64,000 nt of DNA from Acinetobacter baumannii. Its GTDB lineage: Bacteria > Pseudomonadota > Gammaproteobacteria > Pseudomonadales > Moraxellaceae. The notes under the pieces are model-generated. The model saw nothing but the letters and a program-made list of their open reading frames with translations. It was not told where the DNA came from and did no database searches. Of the stretch, positions 29,107-37,615 are shown piece by piece. The position numbers and the translations under genes were made by a program. The DNA lies in NCBI RefSeq assembly GCF_009759685.1, contig NZ_CP046654.1, forward strand, positions 620,001 through 684,000, written 5' to 3'. Numbering within the stretch: the stretch's first letter is position 1; each line of letters starts with the position of its first letter.

Positions 29107-31653
29107 ATGTTTAAAAAGTTTTTATTTCAAATTCATTGGTTTCTGGGTATTAGTGCTGGCCTCATCTTATCCATTATGGGTGTTACAGGCGCAATTTATT
29201 CTTATGATCAGCAAATTTTAAAATGGGTAAACACAGATAGTTATGTTGTGCAAGCACAAAGCTCACCTAAGCTTACCCCTGCTCAGCTTTACCAGCATTT
29301 CACAACAATCCAGCCTGAAATTAAAATTAATAGCATTACAATTGCCAAAGATCCTACCGCCTCATCTGTAGTAAACATTGAAAAAGAAGGCGAACGACGC
29401 GGCTACAATATGATGGTTAACCCTTATACAGCTCAAGTATTACCAGAGGTACAAGGTCGTAAACTACTTTTATTAATACAACAAATTCACCGAAACTTAA
29501 CTGCTGGTGAGTTCGGTAAACAAATTACCGGTGCTTGTGCCCTAATGCTCATATATTTTGTTTTGAGCGGATTATATTTACGCTGGCCGAAAAAGCACTC
29601 TGCACGTCAATGGCTTGCTGTTAAGCCCAAACTTAAAGGTCGAAATTTTATTTGGGATTTACACGCTGTTGTAGGTACATGGGTTATTGTTTTTTATCTT
29701 CTTTTTGCATGTACAGGTCTATATTGGTCATATGACTGGTGGCGTAGTGGTATGTTCAAAGTATTAGGTGTAGAACAACCTAAAATGCAAGGCCATAGTG
29801 GATCTGGGCGAAATAAAGATCAATTGCCTAAAATTCAACTAGATAATGCTCAACTGATTACCGCACTTAACCAAACTTGGAGTGGTTTTAATAATCAGAT
29901 TGGACGTGATTATTCGACTTTAACAGTTAACTTACCTAAAAAAGATGATGGAAAAATTGAATTAAGTTTTGTAGATGCAACGCCACAACATGAACGTGCA
30001 CGTAACCAAGCTGTCTATAACTATAAAACTGCCAATATTGAAAAAATGGAGCTTTATGAAGATAAAAAGCTTAATCAAAAAATTATGAGCAGTATGTTAC
30101 CTGTGCACCGAGGTAGTTTCTTCGGACCAGTTTATCAATTTGTGGCGATGCTTGCTTCTTTAGCCATGCCATTATTCTTTGTTACCGGATGGATGCTTTA
30201 CCTTAAACGCCGTAAGCAGAAAAAACTTACTCAAGCGGCTCGCCAGTCTTTAGCAGGCCATTATATCGATCAAAATGCTAAGCCTTGGTTAATCACTTAT
30301 GCCACCCAAACTGGAGTTGCGGAACAACTCGCGTGGAGTACGGCAACGAGCTTACAAGAGGCGCATCAACCAGTTCAGGTTAAATCTGTACAACAACTAA
30401 CCGAAGCTGATTTACAGCAACATGAACAAATATTATTTGTGATTAGCACCTATGGTACTGGAGAAGCACCTGACTTAGCTTCTAATTTTGCTAAAAAGTT
30501 ATTAAAAACCAACTTAGAACTTCAACATGTCAAATATGCAGTATTAGCTTTAGGTTCTAAGGAATATCCGGATACTTATTGTAGTTTTGGCCACACAGTA
30601 GATGAATGGCTTAAAAACAATGGTGCCAAAGCCCTCTTCGATATTATAGAAGTAGATAATGCAAATCCGGCAGATATTCAAAACTGGAATCAGGCGCTTG
30701 TAAAAGCAACCAAACTAGATTTGCATGCTGTTAATATCGAAAAAGTGTTTGATAATTGGACATTACAACAACGTGATTTACTCAATCCAAATAGTCTAGG
30801 TCAGCCTGCCTACAATATTGAACTTACTGCCAGTCATGAAGCTATATGGCAAGCTGGAGACATTGCTGAAATACAACCAGGTAACAGCCCTGAACGTATT
30901 AATAAGTTTTTACAGCATCATCACATTCTTAAAAATGCAGTGGTAGACTCGCTACAGGTTTCTATTGAAAAGGCACTTTGGAATAAAGATTTAACTGGTG
31001 AAATTGAACCGTTTGCCAATCTGGACCATTTACTAGAACAACTCCCTACCCTACCAACGCGAGAATATTCCATTGCTAGCATCCCTTCTCAGCAAGTATT
31101 ACGTCTAGTTGTTCGTCAACAATATGATGAGTCTGGTAATTTAGGTTTAGGATCAGGTTGGCTGACTCAACATACAGAAATTAATCAAAATGTTGCACTG
31201 CGTATCCGTACCAATGAGTCTTTTCATTTGATTGATGATAATCGTCCAATTATTTGTATTGGTAATGGAACGGGAATCGCGGGTTTAATGAGTTTACTTC
31301 ATACACGAACTCGCCATAACTATACTGAAAACTGGCTAATTTTCGGTGAACGCCAACGTGCTCATGATTTCTTCTATGCATCAACCATTGAAGCTTGGCA
31401 AACGATGGGAATGTTAAAACGACTTGATCTTGCATTTTCACGTGATCAAGAACAACGTGTTTATGTTCAAGATATCATCCGACAAAATGCAGCAGAGTTA
31501 GTCAACTGGATTGAACGCGGTGCAGTACTCTATGTATGCGGCAGTATTGATGGGATGGCAAGTGGAGTCGATCAAGCACTTATTCATATTTTAGGCGAAG
31601 AACAAGTCGATGAGTTAAGACAACAAGGCCGTTATCGCCGTGATGTTTATTAA
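29107..31653 (+). CDS. PepSY-TM / flavodoxin / FAD-NAD(P)H reductase fusion (PiuB-like)
   Basis: An 848-residue inner-membrane flavoprotein. Residues 1-370 are a PepSY-associated membrane region with about four helices and conserved histidines (His10, His128, His186, His334) that could carry heme or metal. Residues about 395-540 are a flavodoxin domain (T-Y-A-T-Q-T-G and S-T-Y-G-T-G-E-A-P). The rest is a sulfite-reductase-type FAD/NAD(P)H module with R-E-Y-S-I-A-S and G-N-G-T-G-I-A-G. It probably passes electrons from NAD(P)H across the membrane, for example to reduce ferric siderophores, as proposed for PiuB and related proteins. The upstream Fur-like site fits this. It stands alone, with a strong terminator behind it. 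Confidence 0.87.
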   Translation: MFKKFLFQIHWFLGISAGLILSIMGVTGAIYSYDQQILKWVNTDSYVVQAQSSPKLTPAQLYQHFTTIQPEIKINSITIAKDPTASSVVNIEKEGERRGYNMMVNPYTAQVLPEVQGRKLLLLIQQIHRNLTAGEFGKQITGACALMLIYFVLSGLYLRWPKKHSARQWLAVKPKLKGRNFIWDLHAVVGTWVIVFYLLFACTGLYWSYDWWRSGMFKVLGVEQPKMQGHSGSGRNKDQLPKIQLDNAQLITALNQTWSGFNNQIGRDYSTLTVNLPKKDDGKIELSFVDATPQHERARNQAVYNYKTANIEKMELYEDKKLNQKIMSSMLPVHRGSFFGPVYQFVAMLASLAMPLFFVTGWMLYLKRRKQKKLTQAARQSLAGHYIDQNAKPWLITYATQTGVAEQLAWSTATSLQEAHQPVQVKSVQQLTEADLQQHEQILFVISTYGTGEAPDLASNFAKKLLKTNLELQHVKYAVLALGSKEYPDTYCSFGHTVDEWLKNNGAKALFDIIEVDNANPADIQNWNQALVKATKLDLHAVNIEKVFDNWTLQQRDLLNPNSLGQPAYNIELTASHEAIWQAGDIAEIQPGNSPERINKFLQHHHILKNAVVDSLQVSIEKALWNKDLTGEIEPFANLDHLLEQLPTLPTREYSIASIPSQQVLRLVVRQQYDESGNLGLGSGWLTQHTEINQNVALRIRTNESFHLIDDNRPIICIGNGTGIAGLMSLLHTRTRHNYTENWLIFGERQRAHDFFYASTIEAWQTMGMLKRLDLAFSRDQEQRVYVQDIIRQNAAELVNWIERGAVLYVCGSIDGMASGVDQALIHILGEEQVDELRQQGRYRRDVY

Positions 31654-31668
31654 ATATCAATAAATAAC

Positions 31669-31710
31669 AAAGCCGAGTAATAGCCAAAATGCTTTACTCG
31701 GCTTTTTATT
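31669..31710 (+). terminator. Terminator of the PepSY-flavoprotein gene
   Basis: The perfect 12-base stem aaagccgagtaa/ttactcggcttt is followed by a T-run. Confidence 0.92.
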
Positions 31711-31779
31711 ACAATCAGCATTGAATTTGGAATGATTTTGCATACACTGTCTGCAATTTAAATTGCAGCTTTAAACACA

Positions 31780-32565
31780 ATGCAAGTCAGTAAGTGGATT
31801 CGGATTTTCTTAGCAGTCATTGGTTCAATTTTATTTTTGGATGGCTTATTTCTAGCTTTTCTAAATAAAATTCATGTAGGCACACTTGTTCCTTTAGTTT
31901 TAGGAGCATTCTTCTGTCTTTATGCATTATTTTATTATCATTTAGAACGGTTTTTCTTCTATCACTATCGGCTTCATACTCTTTGGCGTTTTGGGTGGTT
32001 GTGTTTCTGGATTTGGTTAATTGGCTTAGGCTATTTTTTTAATTTTATTAAAGAAAATAAAGACGCAAGTCAAAATCTCCCCGCAGTTAAAGCAATTATT
32101 GTTTTAGGAAGTGGTGTCGAAAATGGAGAGCCTTCAGCTATTCTTGCAAAGCGTCTTGACACAGCAGCTCCAGTTGCCCTTTCACAACCGCAAGCAAAGG
32201 TTATTTTAACAGGCGGTTTGGACTTTTCAGAAAAAGAACCTGAAGCATTAGTCATGTCACGCTACTTGAAACAACATTTTCATATAACAAAAGACCGAAT
32301 GATCCTTGAAGACAAAAGCACAAGTACAGAACTTAATCTTAAAAATAGTAAACCTTTACTTGAACAAGCTCATATTAGTGTTAATCAACCTATTGCAATT
32401 GTTACAAGTGACTTCCATACACCACGAGCTGCAGCTATTGCAAAGAAACAAGGCTATACACAGGTTTATATGGTCGCTGCAGAAACACCTTTAATTACTC
32501 GCTACAACGCTTGGCTACGTGAATATTTTGCGTACGCTAGTGGCTGGCTTCTAAACGAGTATTAA
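31780..32565 (+). CDS. ydcF: YdcF/SanA-like DUF218 membrane protein
   Basis: A 261-residue protein with three N-terminal hydrophobic segments (to about residue 90) and a DUF218 domain. The domain motifs are I-I-V-L-G-S-G-V with a following N-G-E-P-S, T-G-G at about residue 146, and T-S-D-F-H-T-P-R-A. DUF218 proteins are linked to envelope integrity and, in ElyC/SanA, to peptidoglycan or lipid-carrier metabolism. The membrane-anchored layout is like ElyC, so the symbol is approximate. A weak hairpin follows, and the tRNA cluster lies downstream on the other strand. Confidence 0.83.
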   Translation: MQVSKWIRIFLAVIGSILFLDGLFLAFLNKIHVGTLVPLVLGAFFCLYALFYYHLERFFFYHYRLHTLWRFGWLCFWIWLIGLGYFFNFIKENKDASQNLPAVKAIIVLGSGVENGEPSAILAKRLDTAAPVALSQPQAKVILTGGLDFSEKEPEALVMSRYLKQHFHITKDRMILEDKSTSTELNLKNSKPLLEQAHISVNQPIAIVTSDFHTPRAAAIAKKQGYTQVYMVAAETPLITRYNAWLREYFAYASGWLLNEY

Positions 32566-32576
32566 TCTTGGTTCAG

Positions 32577-32610
32577 AAAGCTGCTATCGCTTTATAGCAT
32601 GGCAGCTTTA
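32577..32610 (+). terminator. Hairpin after ydcF
   Basis: Arms aaagctgc (32577-32584) and gcagcttt (32602-32609) have an inner gctat/atagc pair. No good T-run follows, so termination is uncertain. Confidence 0.5.
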
Positions 32611-32774
32611 GTTAAACTCGATAGTAATAATAATTTGAACTCAAAAATTAAGTATGGAAAAGAGAGGGTTAACTAAAAAAGAGATAAAATAGATAGATAA
32701 AAAACAGGAAGAGCAGAAACGCAAAAAACACCAAATAAATTAGTGTATTTAATTTTTTAAATTTGAAAAAATTA

Positions 32775-32850
32775 TGGTGGGCGCTGACGGGATCGAACCG
32801 CCGACATTCTGCTTGTAAGGCAGACGCTCTACCAACTGAGCTAAGCGCCC
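32775..32850 (-). tRNA. tRNA-Val(TAC), copy 3 of 3 in transcription order
   Basis: A 76-base cloverleaf with encoded CCA. The anticodon stem is tctgc/gcaga and the loop cttacaa gives anticodon TAC, reading GTA valine codons. The acceptor stem is gggcgct/agcgccc, and the T loop is ttcgatc. Last gene of the six-tRNA unit; identical by eye to the other two Val copies. Confidence 0.97.
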
Positions 32851-32916
32851 TGATTGAAAAAGACAACAATCGCAGTCTTTATACATTACATCCTCTAGAT
32901 CAGGGAATCAAGAGAA

Positions 32917-32993
32917 TGGCGCAGCGGACGGGGCTCGAACCCGCGACCCCCGGCGTGACAGGCCGGTATTCTAACCAACTGAACTACCGCTGC
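32917..32993 (-). tRNA. tRNA-Asp(GTC), copy 3 of 3
   Basis: A 77-base cloverleaf with encoded CCA. The anticodon stem is ccggc/gccgg and the loop ctgtcac gives anticodon GTC. The acceptor stem gcagcgg/ccgctgc is fully paired, with discriminator G. Identical to the other Asp copies. Confidence 0.97.
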
Positions 32994-33000
32994 ACTTGCA

Positions 33001-33020
33001 ATACTTTAAAAATAAAGTAT
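33001..33020. repeat. Intergenic stem-loop between tRNA genes
   Basis: Eight-base arms atacttta and taaagtat around four A residues, in the 39-base spacer between tRNA-Asp and tRNA-Val. It is probably a structure in the polycistronic precursor. Confidence 0.6.
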
Positions 33021-33032
33021 GGTCACAAATTA

Positions 33033-33108
33033 TGGTGGGCGCTGACGGGATCGAACCGCCGACATTCTGCTTGTAAGGCAGACGCTCTACCAACTGAGCT
33101 AAGCGCCC
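33033..33108 (-). tRNA. tRNA-Val(TAC), copy 2 of 3
   Basis: Same 76-base sequence and anticodon TAC as the copy at 32775-32850. It is separated from the next tRNA-Asp upstream in the transcript by only 21 bases. Confidence 0.97.
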
Positions 33109-33129
33109 TGCAAAAGCGTTTTATAAAAG

Positions 33130-33206
33130 TGGCGCAGCGGACGGGGCTCGAACCCGCGACCCCCGGCGTGACAGGCCGGTATTCTAACCAACTGAACTAC
33201 CGCTGC
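33130..33206 (-). tRNA. tRNA-Asp(GTC), copy 2 of 3
   Basis: Same 77-base sequence with anticodon GTC as the copy at 32917-32993, with CCA encoded. Confidence 0.97.
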
Positions 33207-33253
33207 ACTTTCACAATATCGCAATTGTGGGGTAAACGATGTTAAGTCTTAAG

Positions 33254-33330
33254 TGGCGCAGCGGACGGGGCTCGAACCCGCGACCCCCGGCGTGACAGGC
33301 CGGTATTCTAACCAACTGAACTACCGCTGC
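33254..33330 (-). tRNA. tRNA-Asp(GTC), copy 1 of 3
   Basis: Same 77-base tRNA-Asp. It lies 47 bases upstream, in transcription order, of the second Asp copy, so two Asp genes are adjacent here. Confidence 0.97.
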
Positions 33331-33354
33331 ACTTGAGATCTTAACGTAAAGGCT

Positions 33355-33430
33355 TGGTGGGCGCTGACGGGATCGAACCGCCGACATTCTGCTTGTAAGG
33401 CAGACGCTCTACCAACTGAGCTAAGCGCCC
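33355..33430 (-). tRNA. tRNA-Val(TAC), copy 1 of 3
   Basis: First gene of the tRNA unit, 76 bases, anticodon TAC. Its 5' end lies about 28 bases downstream of the promoter -10 box. Confidence 0.97.
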
Positions 33431-33457
33431 TTAACGTCTTCATCGTTTGTGAGGTGC

Positions 33458-33485
33458 ATTATAGAGAATCTTTAACAGGTGTCAA
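33458..33485 (-). promoter_or_regulatory. Near-consensus sigma-70 promoter of the tRNA operon
   Basis: On the minus strand a perfect TTGACA (33485-33480) and a perfect TATAAT (33463-33458) are separated by 16 bases, with GCACCTC after the -10 box. Strong promoters with a GC-containing discriminator are usual for stable RNA genes under growth-rate and ppGpp control. Confidence 0.9.
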
Positions 33486-33636
33486 ACGCTTTTCGACAAC
33501 TTTTCAAAAAAATGCGAATGAATGATTAAAAATAAGTCATTATTAAGTAAAAAACAATTTTTTGTATTTTATTTAAGCACTTATTTTAATATTTTGATCA
33601 TTCGGCTAATTAAACAATAATCTTTAAAATCCTATT

Positions 33637-34140
33637 TTAGGTTAAAGATTGTTCAGACAAATAAACTAATGCGTCTTCAGAGACTAAATCAAACAATTCA
33701 ATGATTTCTTCATTACGCATTCGAATACACCCATGTGACATTGGAACCCCCATCGGTTCTTTATCAGGCGTACCATGAATATAGATATAACGTTGCATCG
33801 TGTCATGGCCTTCGCCTTTGTTAAAGCCCTCTTCTAAGCCATCTAACCAAAGAATGCGTGACAATATCCAATCTCGCTCAGGAAATTGTGCGGCTAATTC
33901 ACTGCTATAAACTTCACCTGTGGGCTGCCGTGCAATAAAAACTGCATTTTTGGGAGATTGCATACCAAATTTCTTAGCAACCCGATGCCATCCACGTGGG
34001 GTTTTACCCGTATTTTCTTGTTCCCCAATTCCATTTTTGCCAGTAGAGACCACGTAAAACTTATTATGTTTAGGTAAGCTTAAAGTTTGATTTGCTAAAT
34101 CGATAAGAATATCTGCATCTTCAAGTTTAAATTGGGACAT
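33637..34140 (-). CDS. YkuD-fold L,D-transpeptidase-like protein without signal peptide
   Basis: A 167-residue protein that is essentially one YkuD domain. The active-site pattern is I-H-G-T (His122) and S-H-G-C-I-R-M (His136, Cys138). L,D-transpeptidases normally act in the periplasm, but this protein starts M-S-Q-F-K-L-E-D-A-D with no signal peptide or membrane anchor, so it is predicted cytoplasmic. A. baumannii has a described cytoplasmic YkuD enzyme, ElsL, that acts as an L,D-carboxypeptidase in peptidoglycan recycling. This is a good candidate for it, by recall only. ybaN lies upstream on the same strand, after a strong stem-loop. Confidence 0.85.
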   Translation of the reverse strand: MSQFKLEDADILIDLANQTLSLPKHNKFYVVSTGKNGIGEQENTGKTPRGWHRVAKKFGMQSPKNAVFIARQPTGEVYSSELAAQFPERDWILSRILWLDGLEEGFNKGEGHDTMQRYIYIHGTPDKEPMGVPMSHGCIRMRNEEIIELFDLVSEDALVYLSEQSLT

Positions 34141-34211
34141 CGAATTTCTTCTCTTATATCAACTCAACTATTTTGAGCTTTAATGAAAAATTATGGGGAA
34201 GCTTGTCTTGC

Positions 34212-34248
34212 GCCAAAATTAAAAGATTATCAATCTTTTAATTTTGGC
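34212..34248. other. Perfect 17-base stem-loop at the end of ybaN
   Basis: Arms 34212-34228 and 34232-34248 are perfect complements (gccaaaattaaaagatt), with a three-base loop. The right arm covers the last codons and the loop/arm boundary the stop of ybaN. No T-run follows on the minus strand, so it may be an mRNA stabiliser or a partial terminator before the YkuD gene. Confidence 0.7.
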
Positions 34249-34598
34249 TCAGGACGTAGCCATAACCAAATTGCAACAACAAGCATGGTAGTATCGGTAA
34301 AAACCTTGACCCAAAACGGCGCCGAAGTAAACAGCATCAGAATACCACTTGCGGTCATCATAATGGTTGCAATCCACTTTGCCTTACGCGGTACTGTCCC
34401 ATTTGCTCGCCAGTCCCGCAGGGTTGGTCCATACTTGGGGTGGTTTAACAACCACGCATCCATCTGAGGCCACCCTTTTGAGGCCGCCCAAGCAGCCAGA
34501 ATAAGAAACACTGTTGTCGGCATGCCTGGTAAAATTGCTCCAATAATACCAAGCGTGATAAAAATCACGACCAGAGTTCGCCAAAACAATGTTCGCAT
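34230..34598 (-). CDS. ybaN: YbaN-family (DUF454) membrane protein
   Basis: A 122-residue inner-membrane protein with about three to four helices. The DUF454 pattern G-I-I-G-A-I-L-P-G-M-P-T-T-V-F-L-I is at residues 18-34, and H-P-K-Y-G-P-T-L-R-D-W follows at about 53-63. The family has no defined function. It ends inside a strong stem-loop and is followed by the YkuD gene about 90 bases on, so the two may be co-transcribed. Confidence 0.9.
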   Translation of the reverse strand: MRTLFWRTLVVIFITLGIIGAILPGMPTTVFLILAAWAASKGWPQMDAWLLNHPKYGPTLRDWRANGTVPRKAKWIATIMMTASGILMLFTSAPFWVKVFTDTTMLVVAIWLWLRPEPKLKD

Positions 34599-34702
34599 AT
34601 ATAAACCTTAAGCTATTGTTACTCGTAGTATAAAGTGTTTTTCTGGTATTGTTTTGTTGATTGACCATGAAATTTGGATGAATTATTTCGAGTACTCAAC
34701 GT

Positions 34703-35611
34703 ATGAATATTGCCTCAATTAAAACATCCTATTTTGAGCCATGGTTACAGTTCAGTCACCCAATGGTAAGACAATTGGCCTTTACAATTGCCAGCCCGAA
34801 TCTACTTAGCCAACTTCCCTGCAGCCTTACTATTCGACATAGTTTTCAATTACATACAGATAAAAATTGGGAACAACATTTTCAAAATTACTTACCCCGC
34901 CTAAAGCAGCTTGATGAAGCACCAGAACCTTTACTTCAATTTATGTCTCGGCTTAAGAGCACACGCTTAGGTTTACGTTTTGAAAATTTACTTTGGTTTT
35001 GGCTACAAGAAGATCAATATCATCCTTATCAGTTATTAGGCCATAGCATTCAAAAAATTGATGGAGCAAAAACTTTAGGTGAACTCGATTTTTTAGTTTT
35101 AAATCAAAATACTCAAGAAATTGAACATTGGGAAGTTGCTCTAAAATATTACCTAGGTGAAGGTCAATTAAATTTAGAACAATGGATTGGTTTAAATAGA
35201 CAAGATACTTTAAGTAAAAAGCTTTACCACTTTACTGACAAACAATTTCAATTTTCAGAAGCTTTAGGGTTTAAAGTTCAACAACGTTTCGCTGTCTTAA
35301 AAGGACAACTTTATCTTCCTCTAAATTTACCTCAAGAACAGCCTATTCCTGAATGGATAAATTTAAAACGTCGCTTAGGTACTTGGGGTACAGAAATCCC
35401 TAAATCTGACTTTTACCGCTTAGAAAGACATGAATGGCTTTGTCCTCATCAAAAAGCGAGTTCAAACACTGCTTATTGGTGGACTGATGGCCTATATTGT
35501 CAAAATATTAATGAAACCCGATTTTATATGTTCAGGCACCCTGCTTTACTAAGCTTAAAACCTTCTCTCATCAAAAATAACGGTGTTTTACAAGAGACCA
35601 CGTCCTTATAG
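34703..35611 (+). CDS. DUF1853 protein, probable PD-(D/E)XK nuclease fold
   Basis: A 302-residue soluble protein. The core G-E-L-D-F-L-V (near residue 130) and H-W-E-V-A-L-K-Y-Y-L-G (near 147-157) give the D-(x)n-E-x-K arrangement of restriction-endonuclease-like folds, as proposed for DUF1853. No partner such as a methyltransferase or helicase is adjacent, so a housekeeping role in nucleic acids is likelier than restriction. It has no signal peptide. Divergent from ybaN; the gap to the next gene is short. Confidence 0.8.
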   Translation: MNIASIKTSYFEPWLQFSHPMVRQLAFTIASPNLLSQLPCSLTIRHSFQLHTDKNWEQHFQNYLPRLKQLDEAPEPLLQFMSRLKSTRLGLRFENLLWFWLQEDQYHPYQLLGHSIQKIDGAKTLGELDFLVLNQNTQEIEHWEVALKYYLGEGQLNLEQWIGLNRQDTLSKKLYHFTDKQFQFSEALGFKVQQRFAVLKGQLYLPLNLPQEQPIPEWINLKRRLGTWGTEIPKSDFYRLERHEWLCPHQKASSNTAYWWTDGLYCQNINETRFYMFRHPALLSLKPSLIKNNGVLQETTSL

Positions 35612-35712
35612 AAACAATTTATAACGTTTTTACTATTAAACAATCATGTTTCTTTTTCCGTTTGTTTTTTAATCTAAATTTACTTCATTATTAAATTTAT
35701 ACGGAGAAAATG

Positions 35713-35853
35713 ATGAAAAAAGTTTTAGTCGCATCTGTAATGGTGGCATTTGTTTTAACAGGTTGTAATACGTTCAAGGGTTTTGGTCAAGATGTCTCTA
35801 AAGCTGGTGATGCTGTAACTAACACCGCACAAAAAACTGAAAATAAAATGTAA
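35713..35853 (+). CDS. Entericidin A/B-family small lipoprotein
   Basis: A 46-residue lipoprotein. The signal peptide ends at lipobox L-T-G-C with Cys18. The mature part G-F-G-Q-D-V-S-K-A-G-D-A-V-T-N-T-A matches the entericidin family (EcnA/EcnB), short amphipathic envelope peptides. GGAG is six bases before the ATG at 35713; a second ATG at 35710 is too close to it. In E. coli EcnA is a proposed antidote to the EcnB toxin; here there is only one gene. It is often annotated in Acinetobacter as an abundant small lipoprotein. Confidence 0.88.
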   Translation: MKKVLVASVMVAFVLTGCNTFKGFGQDVSKAGDAVTNTAQKTENKM

Positions 35854-35870
35854 GTTATGCTTAACATTTA

Positions 35871-37112
<1,242 letters not shown>

Positions 37113-37118
37113 TAAAAT

Positions 37119-37149
37119 AAAAAAGGAACTCAAAAGAGTTCCTTTTTCC
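37119..37149. terminator. Bidirectional terminator, dapE and pil-chp operon
   Basis: The stem aaaaggaactc/gagttcctttt has a four-base loop, with A and T runs on the two sides. Confidence 0.9.
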
Positions 37150-37150
37150 T

Positions 37151-37615
37151 TTATAAGCCAAGTGATTTTTCAATATATTTTAAGTTAGGTATATAGTAGC
37201 GTTGATCTTGCATACGCACATATTTAAATACTGCTGGATATTGTTCAGCCTCATGCTCATCCATTTCATCGACAATTTCAGAAATACGCAGACGAGTAGA
37301 AACTGGCATAGTTTTACAGATTAATGCAAAACGTTGGCTAATATTTTCCCCTTCAATCACTAATGCTACTGCATGTTGATCAATTGCGTTATGTACTGAG
37401 TAGACCGGTAGCTTCACATCATGCCATTCAATATGTTTTACGCCATTTTTTACATCCATGGCAGACAACACAATGTTTTGTGGCAATAGCATAGGTACCT
37501 GATCGTTACATTCAATGATATAAGCGTCAATAAAACCAGTTGAAACTGTAATAAGATGCTGTAGCTCTTGTTGGTCCATATTAGCGATCAATGATGTATT
37601 TACACTACCTTTCAT
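37151..37615 (-). CDS. chpC: CheW-like adaptor, ChpC position
   Basis: A 154-residue soluble protein. The segment Q-V-P-M-L-L-P-Q-N-I-V, then H-I-E-W-H-D-V-K-L-P-V-Y-S-V, follows the CheW-domain pattern of two beta barrels. It overlaps the chpA stop by the ATGA arrangement, so it is translated with chpA. In Pseudomonas the Pil-Chp locus carries the CheW-like ChpC after the kinase, and here it takes that place. It could link a second receptor to ChpA. The symbol rests on position and weak sequence likeness. Confidence 0.72.
   Translation of the reverse strand: MKGSVNTSLIANMDQQELQHLITVSTGFIDAYIIECNDQVPMLLPQNIVLSAMDVKNGVKHIEWHDVKLPVYSVHNAIDQHAVALVIEGENISQRFALICKTMPVSTRLRISEIVDEMDEHEAEQYPAVFKYVRMQDQRYYIPNLKYIEKSLGL

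Noticed and set aside
32763..33245. A 160-codon open frame on the plus strand across the tRNA genes
   Set aside because: It is the antisense reading of the tRNA-Val and tRNA-Asp genes; the repeated peptide segments come from repeated tRNA sequence.
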